In this document: one piece after another, positions 36,001 to 46,329 of the stretch
How positions within the stretch are numbered: the first letter of the stretch is position 1
Layout of the letters: the number at the start of each line of letters is the position of its first letter
NCBI GenBank assembly: GCA_028335825.1
Contig: JAIOKI010000009.1
Coordinates: 62,001-126,000, forward strand
Source of the DNA: Nosema muscidifuracis
Lineage: Eukaryota > Microsporidia > Nosematidae
Reading direction: 5' to 3'
Length of the DNA stretch: 64,000 nucleotides
The notes under the pieces: model-generated
The model's database searches: none
Told to the model about the DNA's origin: nothing
What the model saw: only the letters and a program-made list of their open reading frames with translations
Program-made: the position numbers and the translations under genes

Positions 36001-37154
36001 ATATACTAAGTTTTACTAATAAACTGAAATATCTAAGAAATAAAATAGATGATATGGATTATTATATAGATGGATCATTTTCTATTACAGTTCGTAGAAA
36101 ATCAGTCCTTGAAGATTCTTTCTTCCAGATTATGAATAAATCTTATAAAGAATTGAAAACTAAAAGAATTCAAATAAAATTTTCAGGGGAGAAAGGATTA
36201 GATTTCGGTGGATTAACAAAAGAATGGTTAGAATTAATTATAAAAGAAGCTTTAAATCCTGATTTAGGTCTTTTTGTATACTCATCAGATAAACATACTA
36301 CAGTACATCCATTTATCAATAGTAATATCAATGCTGATCATTTATTATATTTTAAATTTGTAGGAAGACTTTTAGCTAAGGTAATAATTGAAGGATATAA
36401 TTTAGGAATTTATTTTGATAAGTCAGTATATAAATACCTCCTCAATAAGAAGTGTGATCTTTCAGATTTAGAAGAAATAGATTACCAATATTATAATTCT
36501 CTAATATGGATAAGAGATAATTCTATAGATAATATTTTAAATTTAACATTTTCTTATGAGAATAATGAATTTGGTACATGTCTTGAAGAAGATCTTATTC
36601 CTAATGGTAAGAATATTTTAGTAAATGATCAGAATAAGAATGAATATATAGATTTAGTAGTACAAAGAAAATTAACTAAAAATGTTGAACTACAGTTAAA
36701 TGCTATAAAAGAAGGATTATTTGAATTAATAGATGAAGACTTAATTTCTATTTTTACTGAGAAAGAGTTAGAATTATTAATATGCGGTATTCCAGAGATT
36801 AATGTAGAAGACTGGCAGAATAATACAACTTATAATGGATATACTAAGAATTCTAGAAATATTGTATGGTTTTGGAGAGCAGTACATGGGTTTACACCAG
36901 ATGAAAAGGCTAAATTATTACAATTCTGTACAGGGTCTACAAGAGTTCCCTTTGATGGATTTATTAATTTACAAGGAAATAGTGGAACACAGAAGTTTTC
37001 TATACATAAAGTAAAATCAGATTCTGTAAGACTTCCTTCTGCTCATACGTGTTTTAATCAATTAGATTTACCTGAATATTCTACATATGATGATTTAAGA
37101 AGAAATATTGTCTATGCTATAAATGAGTGTAGTGAAGGATTTGAAATAATTTAA
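30012..37154 (+). CDS. TOM1/HUWE1-type HECT E3 ubiquitin ligase (2380 aa)
   Basis: The C-terminal 355 residues or so form a full HECT domain, starting near residue 2025 with VRRKSVLEDSFFQIM. It continues through GEKGLDFGGLTKEW (about 2060), YFKFVGRLLAK, IFTEKELELLICG and RVPFDGF, and ends with the catalytic Cys2347 in LPSAHTCFNQLDLPEY (Cys codon 37050-37052). The ending ECSEGF and the HTCFNQLDLP signature are those of yeast Tom1 and human HUWE1 rather than Ufd4 or Rsp5. The N-terminal two thirds are predicted helical repeats. Acidic linkers lie at about 1405-1445, 1545-1575 and 1640-1665, as Tom1 also has an acidic region. At 2380 residues it is shorter than yeast Tom1 (about 3270), in line with microsporidian protein shrinkage. 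It transfers ubiquitin from an E2 through a thioester. It is intact, and the start is supported by CCC at 30006. Confidence 0.95.
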   Translation: MSINTDLNSKKSFKELEDNICKFEDYTELAKIIHPTLNNWKYKNRRFESFRNILKKFSKIMNEIYETRFHDGFQDSHFTEQEKLILISIFRFIQRIIVFSPNSINLSDKSLWLKFALCFDIGVSIQSFKIISLHERTDFFITNNDKYVEILLKMINISNLKLRRIDYPTDLKYKILDNLEEDSDIIQFFKLNRTKHNISDLYLEANRRLCFNDDILLILRRIYALISLSSNISNKDFFKILVEEFSNKEIIIMRNIIKNENHSIFDKDTLLQYFCVIDEMRFCLDTFILYHLTLVYDYEKIEEFLELNDDQGYFYKSLELSKFENIMIFSILEELLINSESDETNFKYNIKLNLKDNNPDIEFRYLCVLHNYVKKDDSIFENNLDLKYFKDFISKFEKELIQKDFFVLKLTFKIINEIYKQGNAYFEPFEESDYLKKSLELISNKNDVYFYHCINTITFFMNNDPLSIKNILNQGLLKVFENFIWNEEVHKSLINFLDAISLDTETRLDFIKSGKFVSFLDVIFNSEDAYLLDSFNDFNVHLSILLMHHPEYKSELNVFIKKKLDYLAYLPKILKTKNASINEANYFKFISSMKPEMNTFFENCEKEILLYLDLVYMNSLEKDNLSLSSFFEMLKSELFIISDKIIIVEYFILKLGSIIFKIIDTQHNENFNIKLYESLEKYLFFICHMVTDVGFILINENCILKVSFYLIMNILPNLLCYNICDDTINNTLDKLIEFRNKSTYSDNNILSLICLEVEYLLGILLFREHEYESNSCFKYFLNIIHPIEDTEYDLEPKKLKTNDVIYTQEYCEIKIRSSINNNSFKEINMMDYNAVVNKLSDSLIKKNMKFFLHIIENNIHKFNFIETRYFLDWISSNDILNNESLWSKESLFSLICKLNLRNLKFHRKDTCFKIFDFLTKNSKNSDIYKSVNDLIGGNQKFSIEEERKIIEYYINNYKKGKEINFKKVFDNAKFIRKILDMEDYKIILKNDYDGNIDVVLYLVNHKFAISKLFINISIYVLKKLTFSRIKANIEKINMIFKDINILYDKEGFLKFDVDYFMNNLSVILKSKNIKKRSKIIYIISFLKYFKSQNISLDLTFYLRILNFIEKLINKKNKEDINMLIKSIFHYLLIEISNNYSIRETNICSYSKFIDSHYLLGYRDINVLKNKFKDFLQELNLDIKITEEKKITEITDIQEKLFLRCMKMSLKNIYMLNILNEIIMNDKRYEEFITKKYIKSIIKKYIMPIILNEKITVETDYFIAIDFLAYCIRSENEKLFNMIYKIIEKKILDSKDYKIYNLVIILFTALDLVNIRYYSKERHFNKDISVMLSEKLMSYGIADKVFTVLSKHKESDFLLPEIHEETSLKNSYDRSSIITWNQIVGSNKISYIYSFISNIYSKYNDDVLVENEESDEGFWDNESHDHYDSDSYFDDREEIVPEADDITILNSSFSSENTIDEVTYEIEKYKPFNSIFSTLFITEKEFEILENSFNIFNFVKIIKNDFEKEFKIENINDFIKIKKDDLEKVELIVDSKESNFEDQLSLSNQSEEIEEELEFSDESSIGEENGIIPNKTIEEINNMNEESLSIFLDEWYENRKMNSVNYKPIDKVFFNQLSELGKQLFAEHERRLKDDYFQYAPSCESSMSLENEEKDLPEDIEMYADVKIFMNFLKSYLTSNYTNQSSLNEFIEVASFNLEWKHQIISVVMDAFLSYTVIDEVDNIKKCLEIFKVINLSSKKIYQENVDFIRCLMILAKEKEFNELCLFILSKMEIKKEFIKLDTKIVSFKNINILEEFGKVLRLVINRKTRNYLTKFCMKNLKNILIEFISVLLLQAMSNIDDYDTFNRYLLVIDELSNFIFDHYNKKYKLHIEELRTKFNIEKKNIHHLDFVCLYEQNLFNKSQEVDFIDYEIYDSFDKITSELTMDSTFLKIIPLFSLYEGFVNFLIFLSTQNKNNIIEKYKRKRQELEKNIQNNTDNMNNLLRGNDNIVPFLYKFNILSFTNKLKYLRNKIDDMDYYIDGSFSITVRRKSVLEDSFFQIMNKSYKELKTKRIQIKFSGEKGLDFGGLTKEWLELIIKEALNPDLGLFVYSSDKHTTVHPFINSNINADHLLYFKFVGRLLAKVIIEGYNLGIYFDKSVYKYLLNKKCDLSDLEEIDYQYYNSLIWIRDNSIDNILNLTFSYENNEFGTCLEEDLIPNGKNILVNDQNKNEYIDLVVQRKLTKNVELQLNAIKEGLFELIDEDLISIFTEKELELLICGIPEINVEDWQNNTTYNGYTKNSRNIVWFWRAVHGFTPDEKAKLLQFCTGSTRVPFDGFINLQGNSGTQKFSIHKVKSDSVRLPSAHTCFNQLDLPEYSTYDDLRRNIVYAINECSEGFEII

Positions 37155-37769
37155 ACTAAATTTATTTTACATATTTTTTTGAGTCATAAGGATTTATTAT
37201 TTAGACATTATTAGATTTTCTTTGTGTCAAAACACATTCTCTGTACAGTAAATATTAAATATAATAATTAATTTCTTTCAACTGGTTTTTTATATTATCC
37301 TTTTACAAAGAAATTATTGAATAAATTACTTATAGAAATGTGATCTAATAATATAACATATTATTTCAAGTATATATTGAATATCTCTTTATTTTTCTCA
37401 GCTTAAAATAAATAGTTTCCTAGATGAATTGTCAACACAATACATTAAATGCCATATATAGTGAGATATTTAACATGTTTAGAATAAGTGGATTCATTAT
37501 ACAAATAGCTATATTATTAAAAAATAAATATGTTCGTTTAACTCATAACAAACAAATTATATTACTATAACCAATATTTCATTTCAAATTTTGATTATTA
37601 CCTGAATTTTCATCACAAATTGGAAAAAAAAATTAATTAATATCAATATACTGCTATGATAAACTACAAGACTTAAATATAAACAGATAAAAATAAAACA
37701 TTTATAATCTTGATGGAATTTAAATTAAAATTAATTTAACAAATATATAATTGTCTAGTCTTATTATTT
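37155..37769. other. intergenic, nothing recognised
   Basis: About 600 bases of AT-rich sequence between the HECT gene and the first gene of the family B cluster. No coding relic, repeat or clear start motif was seen. Confidence 0.6.
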
Positions 37770-38729
37770 ATGCAGGGATTTACAGAAAATGAAATTGAAT
37801 TATTTGAAAAATTCAAGATTTGGCGGGATGAACATCTTAAAAAATCATCTACATCTTGCAAACGATTTAATACTTTAAATATCAGTGAAGAAGTATCACC
37901 AACAACTATTATACGAAAAATACCAAAATGTCTTGTACATCTTACTCGTAAAATGTGTAATTGTAATCGGGATTGTGTAGGTGAATCTTTTAGCAACAAT
38001 GAAATTGATTATGAATGTAAAGCTTATGATATTGATAACTTGTGGTCTGATATCGATTATTTAGATTGTGATTTTCTTGATAAAAAAGTTCAAGATCGAA
38101 GGTTAGTAACTTATAATACATATTACAAATTATTTAAAGCAATCAACAATCTCAATAACGGTTTAATATCATTATGTGATACAAAAAAACATTTTAAAAA
38201 TTTATTATGTGATGCTTATGATTTACGAGATGGATGTAGAAATATAAAAGATTGTATCAATTTTTTTCTAAAGAAGGTATCACAAAATAATTGTATTAAT
38301 GAGGATTATACTTGGGAAATTGAACAAATCGAAAAGATTTTAGGAATGAAAGTTAGAACTGAAATTAATGAAGTTCAAAAAGAAAAAGATTGTGTTCCAA
38401 TAGTGTATTTCGAGGATTTAGATGTAATTTTAGAACTTTATAAAAATAATAATTCTAAAACTATTGTTAAGAGAGAGTTAGGAGAAATTGATTTACCAGA
38501 TTACGTATTTTCTGATCCTAAATCTATAGATAGTAATGTATCAATTTGTCAACAAAATACGTTTTATTATATGATGTCATTATCGATAGTCTCAACATTA
38601 GTATTTTTTATTTTAGTGATTTTAGGATATGATAATAACAAGAACATAAAAATAATAGTACCAGGTATCTTAATGTCTCTTTTTATATTATTTATTTCGA
38701 TTTATATTACTTTAGATCTAAAAAAATAA
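37770..38729 (+). CDS. family B cysteine-rich protein with C-terminal membrane hairpin (319 aa)
   Basis: The N-terminus is polar with no signal peptide, and EKFKIWRDE near residue 15 is the family's opening motif. The signature KCLVHLTRKMCNCNRDC lies at about residues 53-69. Fourteen cysteines are present, 12 of which align across the family. A basic site IVKR at residues 232-235 precedes a 30-residue spacer and two hydrophobic spans (about 266-287 and 295-315) joined by a short NNKNIK loop. The closest relative is the 44673 gene. No C-rich start motif is evident; the first in-frame ATG was used. Function is unknown. A membrane-anchored, possibly processed Cys-rich protein is the best description. 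Confidence 0.85.
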   Translation: MQGFTENEIELFEKFKIWRDEHLKKSSTSCKRFNTLNISEEVSPTTIIRKIPKCLVHLTRKMCNCNRDCVGESFSNNEIDYECKAYDIDNLWSDIDYLDCDFLDKKVQDRRLVTYNTYYKLFKAINNLNNGLISLCDTKKHFKNLLCDAYDLRDGCRNIKDCINFFLKKVSQNNCINEDYTWEIEQIEKILGMKVRTEINEVQKEKDCVPIVYFEDLDVILELYKNNNSKTIVKRELGEIDLPDYVFSDPKSIDSNVSICQQNTFYYMMSLSIVSTLVFFILVILGYDNNKNIKIIVPGILMSLFILFISIYITLDLKK

Positions 38730-39630
38730 TATTTTATTAATTTATAAAAGGTTTATTTAAATTTAGGAATGAAATTAGTTAATTATAACTTAAAGAGTTA
38801 TCTATGGAAAGATTATTTATTTGTTATTGTTTTTGTATTAATTGAGGTAAAATATAACCGGCTTGAGTCTTATTATGTATAATACTTCCTCACTATTATC
38901 TGTAAGAATCATGTTTAAAAATTATATTTTATATGGGACAAAAAAATCGGTATACGTTAAATTTAATTTTTTTAAATTAAGTCATTTCCTTCATAAAATG
39001 TTGATTTAGTTTCATAAATTATAGATTTTTTGATAGGTCTTAAATCAAGTGATACTAGATATAATAAATAATTAAAGCCATATACTTATGTTAATTTAAT
39101 GATGATTTCGTTAAAATATATATTGTTTTAGTGATAACTTAGTCTTAATCACTACAATGGGTATAACTTTTTGACTAACATTGTGGGTCAATACATAAAT
39201 TTAGAAAAAAGAATTATTCTCTACGCAATGACCTTGTATGACGTAGTAATAAGATACCATAAATCATACTAAAATAATATTTGAATAAATAGTAGCATAC
39301 GTGAAATTTAAGGTTAAAAGATGACTTTGAAAAGTTTTATATTAGACTACTTAAGATCTGTTGCATATAAAATACGCGAGGAAGAAAACAAATGTGGTAC
39401 AAGAATCTTAAAATAATTTTTAAGGTAAATGACCATACTATTATAAGAAAATAAGATATTATATATTCAATTAAACTTATATAACTTAAGTAGAGTTGAT
39501 CATAGATAAATATTTTTATACAGGTAATAAGGTTTTTTAAACGAATACTTTGTTTATAATCTTAGTCAATTAAAATACACAAAAATAAAAAATTAGTTAA
39601 CTTTTAATATTGTGCATTAATAAAATCAAT
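38730..39630. other. intergenic, nothing recognised
   Basis: AT-rich spacer. The first 30 bases after the stop resemble those after the 45629 stop, consistent with the common origin of the two genes. I see no gene or repeat here. Confidence 0.5.
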
Positions 39631-40980
39631 TTAATTCATTATATAACGTAATTTTTCTTCCTGATACATTTCTTTGTATTCATGTAAATTAAAATAAAAA
39701 TTATGTCTATGGTAAATCATTGGTGGATTTTTTGAAATATGAGCTAATATTTTTAAGATAGCCGTCTTTTTATATTGAAGTTTGTATGTGAAATTTTCAA
39801 GATCTAATAAAACGTGTTTGAATATATTAAAAGAAAAATTACTATCTTTAGGTAAATATAGTTTATATAATATCTCATCATATAGTTCTTTTAGGTGATA
39901 TCTCTCAATTAGGTAATCATCTGATAAATATATTTCGTTAAGAACTCTTGCAAATAAAATCATTAGTAGTTATAATGACAAGATTTAGGGGTTGGTCTTA
40001 TTACATGCAATCTTTTTTATAATTTCGTCAAATAAATTATTATATACTATCTCCAAAGCAAACTTTTCGTTCTGATTATCATTTAAACTTCATTATTTTT
40101 TCAAACTCATTTACTGTTATTAAACTACGACTTCTGAGTATATGAAAGAAAATTATTGAATATGGCAAATAGTATGACTCTATATAATTAGTCAAAGATT
40201 AGTAAAACAATACATCTGACATTAGATCATCGTTTTTAAGATTTAATGAAAATCTAAAAAGCACTTTCATCTCATCATAAATCTCTTTAGTAATGTTTTT
40301 TTCCGTTAATGCTAATATGACTTTCATAAAAAACATAAGACATTTTTATCATAAATGTAAAGAGTTATTTCGAATTCGCTTTCTTCTTTTGAAGTGTTTT
40401 TGATAAAATCATTATGAATTTCTGTATTATTGTAAAAATAAACTGTATAATCCAAATTTAAAATCTTTAAAAACTCATCTTAAAAAAATTTCATCAGACA
40501 ATAACAAAAATTATTAAAATATTCTTTAAAACAAATTTTCAAAATTTATGATTATGTCATCACTTCAAAAGCAATTTTCGAAGATTTTACATAAACATTG
40601 AATGAATAAATTTGCACTTTTCATTATCGTATAATATCAATAACTTTTTTGAGAAGGTCCTGATTAATCATAAAATATCTCATATTCAATGTCTCTAATT
40701 TAGAATTCTTCAAAATACGTCTCATATTTGTTCCACTAGAAGAATATAGTTTGATTTATTATTTTTATTTAAATTAAGATGATTCGTTGTTTCACTTAAT
40801 AGTCTATCAGATCATTTGACTTTCGAAAGAATAATATTTATATGAATAAAAATAATTTTTCTCTAATATCGATAATTGTAAACTATTTTTTTTGTGCTTA
40901 AAAATATCGTATCTTCTATATCTTTATAGAATTCTCTGTACTACATTGATGATTGAATATTACAAAAAAATAAGGGACAT
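39631..40980 (-). pseudogene. broken family A gene, related to 41547
   Basis: The C-terminal 110 codons are still open (39631-39963) and match the 41547 protein closely: MILFARVLNEIYLSDDY against MILFAKMLNEFYLSEDY, then KELYDEIL and LPKD. Further upstream the frame is broken many times, but an N-terminal YREFYKDIEDTIF (cf. YRNFYENIQDTII) is visible near 40920. The probable old ATG is at about 40980. It is about 280 bases shorter than its relative, so it also carries deletions. It lies head to head with the intact gene at 41547. Confidence 0.85.
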
Positions 40981-41546
40981 CTCCTTTTCAAAATATTTGA
41001 TAAATAAAAAATGATTCAAAGTTTTAAAATGATAATAAATTAAAAAATTTAATTTAGAAAAAATAAATATGAAATTTTTAAAATATCTTTATGATTGTCA
41101 AAGAACATATCTGACATACTTACAAAATAACAAAAGAATATTAACACATTACCAAATATATCATAAAATTATAATATTAATGATAGACAATAATGTCATC
41201 ATATAATAATTACTTTTAAATATTTCATCCCTAGCCAATCTAATAATAAACAAGTTAAAACAATTAAGATTTCAATAATAAACAAATACTATACTGTTTA
41301 ACACATAATAAAAGAATTAAAATATACATAATAATTAAATTTCATAGATTGTCCTTTTTTCTGATAAATTAAATTTCTTAAAAAATTATAAACAAATTTA
41401 CATTGTAGAAAAAAAATGAACAAAAGTCAACATCAAAAAAAAGTAAAAAAATATTTGATTAAAATTTTTAATTTATGACTATGTTTAATTTAGCATTTTC
41501 AATTTAATTTATTATTTTTTATATAATTCCAAAAAAATAATATACC
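40981..41546. other. spacer between two divergent family A copies
   Basis: About 570 bases of very AT-rich DNA separate the dead minus-strand copy from the live plus-strand copy. If the pair arose by inverted duplication, regulatory sequence for 41547 should lie here. Only TACC directly before the 41547 ATG resembles a start motif. Confidence 0.5.
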
Positions 41547-43172
41547 ATGATTCTTCTTTATATTTATTATATAACTTCATCATTAACGTACAGAAACTTT
41601 TATGAAAATATACAAGATACAATAATTAATAAATACAACAAAAAAGAATACGAAAAAATTAATATAGGAAGATTTCCCCTTCTAATTCAATTAAACATAT
41701 ATGATTCCATATTTATTTGGAGAGAAAATTTTATAGATCAATGGGAACGTTCAATAGTGAGTTCTCAATATTTCAATTTTTGTTTAGATGAAAAAAATGA
41801 TATTATAATTATCAATGATGACAATACTACATATTCTTTAAAGGAACTAATTAATTTGAAGCATAAAGATAGATTAATTGAATACGAAATAACTTACAAT
41901 TTATCAACATGTTTTGTTGATAAATCTAATAAAAAAATTACTGATCATTTCATAAGGAATATTAAAGAATGCCATAAGAATCAAGCTATAAAAATATTAA
42001 GAGATACTAGCATATTAACGGATATTTTTGAAGAAAGATTTAATTCATCACAAATTGTTTTAAACGATGATGATATGATAGTCAATTTTTTATTTTTGAA
42101 AAATAATTATTTATATTGTTTCAACATCAATTTCGAAGAATTTAATTTTAAAAAATATTTTATAGATATTCTAAGAGAAAAAGAATTTTCAAAATTATCT
42201 GATGAAAACTTATTGGAACGCCTGTTTAAAAGCTTTAAATTTGCATATTACTATATTTATTACAATAACACTGATATCTACGATAACTTTATACTGAAAA
42301 CTTCAAAAAAAGAAACCGAGAATGAAATAATTTCTGAAATATTTGATGGTAAGTTTCCTTATAAATTTTCTAAAGACAGTTTGAATATTGGGGAAAAAAA
42401 CTATTCCGCATCCTCGTTTTTATACGAAGATAATTTTAAAGAAATATTCGACGGTATAAAAGATTTTTTTCAATTCTCATTGAATCTTAAAAACGATGAT
42501 CTGTTATCAGTAGGTCTGTTATATTATTCAATGACTGATGATATGAAAATGTTGATTGTAAATAAAATTATGGAATCATATTGCTCACCATATTCTATAA
42601 TATTATTTCATATACTTAGAGGTCTTAATAAAATAACAAAAGATGAGTTCGATAATTTAATAAATCTAAGTTATTTATTAAGAATTGCAGATGGTAATGA
42701 GAAAAGAAAAGCAGCATTAAAAATAGTATATAATAATTTATTTGAAAAAAATATTAAAAAGAAAATACTTGATCTTAGACCTTATCCTCAATATTGCAAA
42801 TATAACTATTTGATGATTTTATTTGCAAAGATGCTTAATGAATTTTACTTATCAGAAGATTACGAAACCGATAAATATCACTGGAAAGAATTATATGATG
42901 AAATATTACATAAACTACATTTGCCTAAAGATGATAATTCAGCTTTTAATATTTTCAAGAATATTTTAAAAGATATGAAAAATGTTACATACATACTACA
43001 ATATGAACAAGCTGCTATCTTAGATATATTAGCTCATTTAAATAACCGTCCTTTAACAATTGACCAAAATAGTAGATTTTTTCATAAATGGGAAGAATAC
43101 AAACAAATATTACAAACAGAAAATTTACAATATTTACCTATAAAATATGAATTAAGTATAATTATGCAATAA
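41547..43172 (+). CDS. secreted family A protein (541 aa), second subgroup
   Basis: The N-terminus MILLYIYYITSSLTYRNF is a short signal peptide, and no later membrane span is clear. The family core is present: IFDGIKDFFQFSLNLKNDDL at about residue 308, then LIVNKIMES, IILFHILRGLNKITKDEF and a C-terminal helical half with MILFAKMLNEFYLSEDY and KELYDEILHKLHLPKDD. The core aligns with the 5298 protein segment for segment, though identity is low. The two relics at 39631-40980 and 54428-56048 are its closest kin, so this subgroup has one live and two dead copies here. The start has CC directly before ATG. No enzyme motif was seen. Function is unknown. Confidence 0.85.
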   Translation: MILLYIYYITSSLTYRNFYENIQDTIINKYNKKEYEKINIGRFPLLIQLNIYDSIFIWRENFIDQWERSIVSSQYFNFCLDEKNDIIIINDDNTTYSLKELINLKHKDRLIEYEITYNLSTCFVDKSNKKITDHFIRNIKECHKNQAIKILRDTSILTDIFEERFNSSQIVLNDDDMIVNFLFLKNNYLYCFNINFEEFNFKKYFIDILREKEFSKLSDENLLERLFKSFKFAYYYIYYNNTDIYDNFILKTSKKETENEIISEIFDGKFPYKFSKDSLNIGEKNYSASSFLYEDNFKEIFDGIKDFFQFSLNLKNDDLLSVGLLYYSMTDDMKMLIVNKIMESYCSPYSIILFHILRGLNKITKDEFDNLINLSYLLRIADGNEKRKAALKIVYNNLFEKNIKKKILDLRPYPQYCKYNYLMILFAKMLNEFYLSEDYETDKYHWKELYDEILHKLHLPKDDNSAFNIFKNILKDMKNVTYILQYEQAAILDILAHLNNRPLTIDQNSRFFHKWEEYKQILQTENLQYLPIKYELSIIMQ

Positions 43173-44661
43173 ATGACTTTATTTATTTTTATGTTCTATA
43201 AACTTTCTAAATAAATTTTAGTTTTTCAAAAAGTTAAATTGTGATATTTAAAGAATATTATTTTTAGGATCATAATCACTTTTTTCAAAACTGTAATTTC
43301 AATTCATTCAGGATCTGATCGAAATATTTCTATTTTTGTAATCTAGGATCAGGATCATTGCAAATATATTTGTCGTAGTAAGTACAAGCAATTAGTACGT
43401 CTTTGAGAAACAATCACATGTCTCAATAACTTCACAAATTACTAAACATAATATAAATGTAATATGATTTATTACAATCCTATATAAATATATCGAATTT
43501 TTCACAAACATAAATCCTAAATATAATAATAGAACCAAAAATTTGAATATGACAAGACTATTTAATAGGTGTTTGAATTTATTAGCTATTGATTAATTCA
43601 TTATGATAATATTTATCAAAACTATAAGTTATAATATATGTTCTAAATCTTTTAATTTATATATTCCAATAATATTGATTCTTTTGTAAAATATATAATT
43701 TTTTATCTATAATAAATATACTGTTATTTTCTTAAATATTTATTTTGATTCAATGCATCTACTTTAATTTTGTTAATTATTAATTTCTATATAGTTTAAA
43801 CTTAATTTTATTGCATTATTTTATCATATAATTTACAATGATTTTGAGATAAAAATAATTACGTTTATTTAATTATATATCTTTACAAGGAATAATTTAT
43901 CACCCTCATTAAAAATAAATTATTATCTTGTTGACATCAAATTCATCATCTTATTTATTGATAGTATTTAGGGGTATTATATATCAGTAGAATATTATCA
44001 AGTATATAAAAAAGCTTACAATAATATTTCTGTTTAACTTAAGATTAATTTCAAAACTGTAAAAGTAGTAATAAATAAACTTAGTTTACATTATAGACAA
44101 ATTTTGCAATTTAATTCTATTAATTTTTCACATGTTTATGACATAAATATAAGGGTTGAATTTATTGATTAAATTAAATCGTTATAATTTATGATAAAAT
44201 TTAATATTCACTTTAAAATTTTGTAAAAGAATGAAATTTTCATTATATTGAATTAATAAAAACTTCATTTATTTTTACAAGATTTATTAAATTACCAGTG
44301 CTATTAATATAAAGAAAAAAAATTATATAGTTTTAGTAAAAAGTTTTCAAGAAAAGATTATGTTCTTTTTTATATTTTGAAATATAATCATAATATTTTA
44401 TTATATCAATTTTTGATCATATTAAAATATATAAATTATTTATATTTATACGAATTATATATTAAAATTAAACTGATTTTTTCTTAATACAATTAATAAG
44501 ATTTTTTGAGTAACAAATTCAAAAATAATGATTTATCAATAAATGATTTATTAAAAAATTAATTAAAAAATACCGAAATAATATTTGTATACATAAAAAC
44601 TTTTTAACTATATTGTACTAAAATCAAAATTAATTTAAATAAAACAATAAATTCATTCTAG
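43173..44661. other. intergenic, nothing recognised
   Basis: About 1.5 kb of AT-rich sequence. Part of it (43260-43420) is slightly less skewed, but I find no coherent reading frame or repeat. Confidence 0.5.
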
Positions 44662-44665
44662 CCCC
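44662..44665 (+). promoter_or_regulatory. CCCC motif before a family B start
   Basis: TCTAGCCCCATTAGAT precedes the ATG at 44673. The C run lies 8-11 bases upstream, in the range seen for microsporidian start motifs. The 37770 gene has CTAG at a similar place but no C run. Confidence 0.5.
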
Positions 44666-44672
44666 ATTAGAT

Positions 44673-45629
44673 ATGACTGAATTTACTTATCACGATAATA
44701 TAATGATTACTGAATTTAAAAACTGGCGAGATGAAATTCTAGCAAATTCATCGCTAACTTGTAAAAGGCTTAAAGCTTTAAGTATAGAAGAAGAAGAAAA
44801 GATAAAACCAATAATAGAAAAAGTACCTAAATGTCTTGTTCATTTTGCCAGAAAAATCTGTAAATGTAATCGTGATTGTATAGGCGAAATTTTTTATCAA
44901 GCAAAAATTGACTATAATTGTTTAACTTATGATCTTGAAAATTTGTGGTACGACGATAAATATATTGATTGTACATTTCTTGATAAAAAAGTTCTTGAAG
45001 GAAATTTTATATCTGTAGAAACAAATAAACAAATATTAAAAACAGTCAAGAAGTTAAATAAGAGTATGATTAAATTATGTGATACAGAAAATGTTTTTAA
45101 AGATTTATTATGTGAGTCATATGATTTTAGAGATGAGTGTGAGAATATATCTTTTTGTATGGAATATTATTTAGAGAAAATCCCACAAAAAAATTGTAAA
45201 AATAAGAAATATAAAGCGGAAATCATAGAGATTGAAAATATTTTAGGAAAGGAAGTTCAGTCAAGTACATTTGAAATCAAAAAAGTTAAAAAGGAATCTA
45301 AATGTGTTCCTGTAACTTGTCCAGAAGATGATATGTCTAAAAGTATTGTCAAACGATACATAAGTGATGATTATGCATTAGATATTAAATATGCTTTTAA
45401 TAGTTACAGATATAATGATTCTGAATTTATAAATACTAATCAATTAAGTTGTCAGCAGTTCACTTGTAATTCTATGATGTCTATATCATTAATATCAACA
45501 TTATTATTTTCTTTGTTAGTATTATTAGGATTAAAAGATAATAAAAAGTATCTAAAAAAATTATTACCAGCTATCGTAATGACACTTCCTTTATTATTTA
45601 TTTCGATTTATTCTTTTTTAATTGTTTAA
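44673..45629 (+). CDS. family B cysteine-rich protein with C-terminal membrane hairpin (318 aa)
   Basis: Close relative of the 37770 gene, sharing EFKNWRDE near residue 15, KCLVHFARKICKCNRDC, YIDCTFLDKKV, LCDTEN, DECEN and KCVP. Sixteen cysteines are present, including the 12 family ones plus extra pairs near 215 and 260. The basic site IVKR ends at residue 228. Two hydrophobic spans (about 267-287 and 298-318) follow, with the loop KDNKKYLKK between them. There is no signal peptide, so membrane insertion would have to use the C-terminal spans. Function is unknown. The start is supported by the CCCC motif upstream. Confidence 0.85.
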   Translation: MTEFTYHDNIMITEFKNWRDEILANSSLTCKRLKALSIEEEEKIKPIIEKVPKCLVHFARKICKCNRDCIGEIFYQAKIDYNCLTYDLENLWYDDKYIDCTFLDKKVLEGNFISVETNKQILKTVKKLNKSMIKLCDTENVFKDLLCESYDFRDECENISFCMEYYLEKIPQKNCKNKKYKAEIIEIENILGKEVQSSTFEIKKVKKESKCVPVTCPEDDMSKSIVKRYISDDYALDIKYAFNSYRYNDSEFINTNQLSCQQFTCNSMMSISLISTLLFSLLVLLGLKDNKKYLKKLLPAIVMTLPLLFISIYSFLIV

Positions 45630-46329
45630 TAAATAATTTATTAATATAGGCTTTTATAAAAAAATACATTATTGAATTTCGCGAATAGTTAATTTATAAT
45701 CAGTGCGAAATGAAGAGTGTTAATTAAAAAAACTTAAAATGAAAGTTCTAGGAAGTTACTTATAATTAGAAGAAAAAATTATAAAATATTTTTTATCATA
45801 TATGTATAATAAAAAATAGTTTTACATAAAAAATTGCACTTTAAATATCTCATAATCTTTTTGGATAAATATCCATATTAATTTACATAAAACTGTTCAT
45901 TCTATTTAATCTTTTAGAATACTACAATAATTTATTTTGTTTAAATGATTAATAAATATTTCAATTTTAACTTAAATTTACTTTATTTAATAAATAAGCT
46001 ATTTTTTTATATTAAAGTTATCATTAACGTAAATAAAATTATTAAGACTTTAATAAATAATCTTTGACTTCTTTATTTATTAAAATTAAAGAACGAATAA
46101 TTAGAATCTTATTTAAAGATGCTTAATACTAGTCTAATACGTAAGATAAATAAGATTGCGATAGTATAAAAATATCAAATATATGTGAGTCTCTCAAGCA
46201 AATGATACAAACTTAAGACGAAAATAAAAACTTAATTTAATCAACAATTTTTCTTTACTTAAATAATCTTAAATATAATAAAAAATGGTAATCAGATAAA
46301 TGTTTTATTACGCCATTCCATACTCATCA
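45630..46329. other. intergenic, nothing recognised
   Basis: AT-rich spacer between the 44673 gene and the decayed HECT gene. No recognisable feature. Confidence 0.5.
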
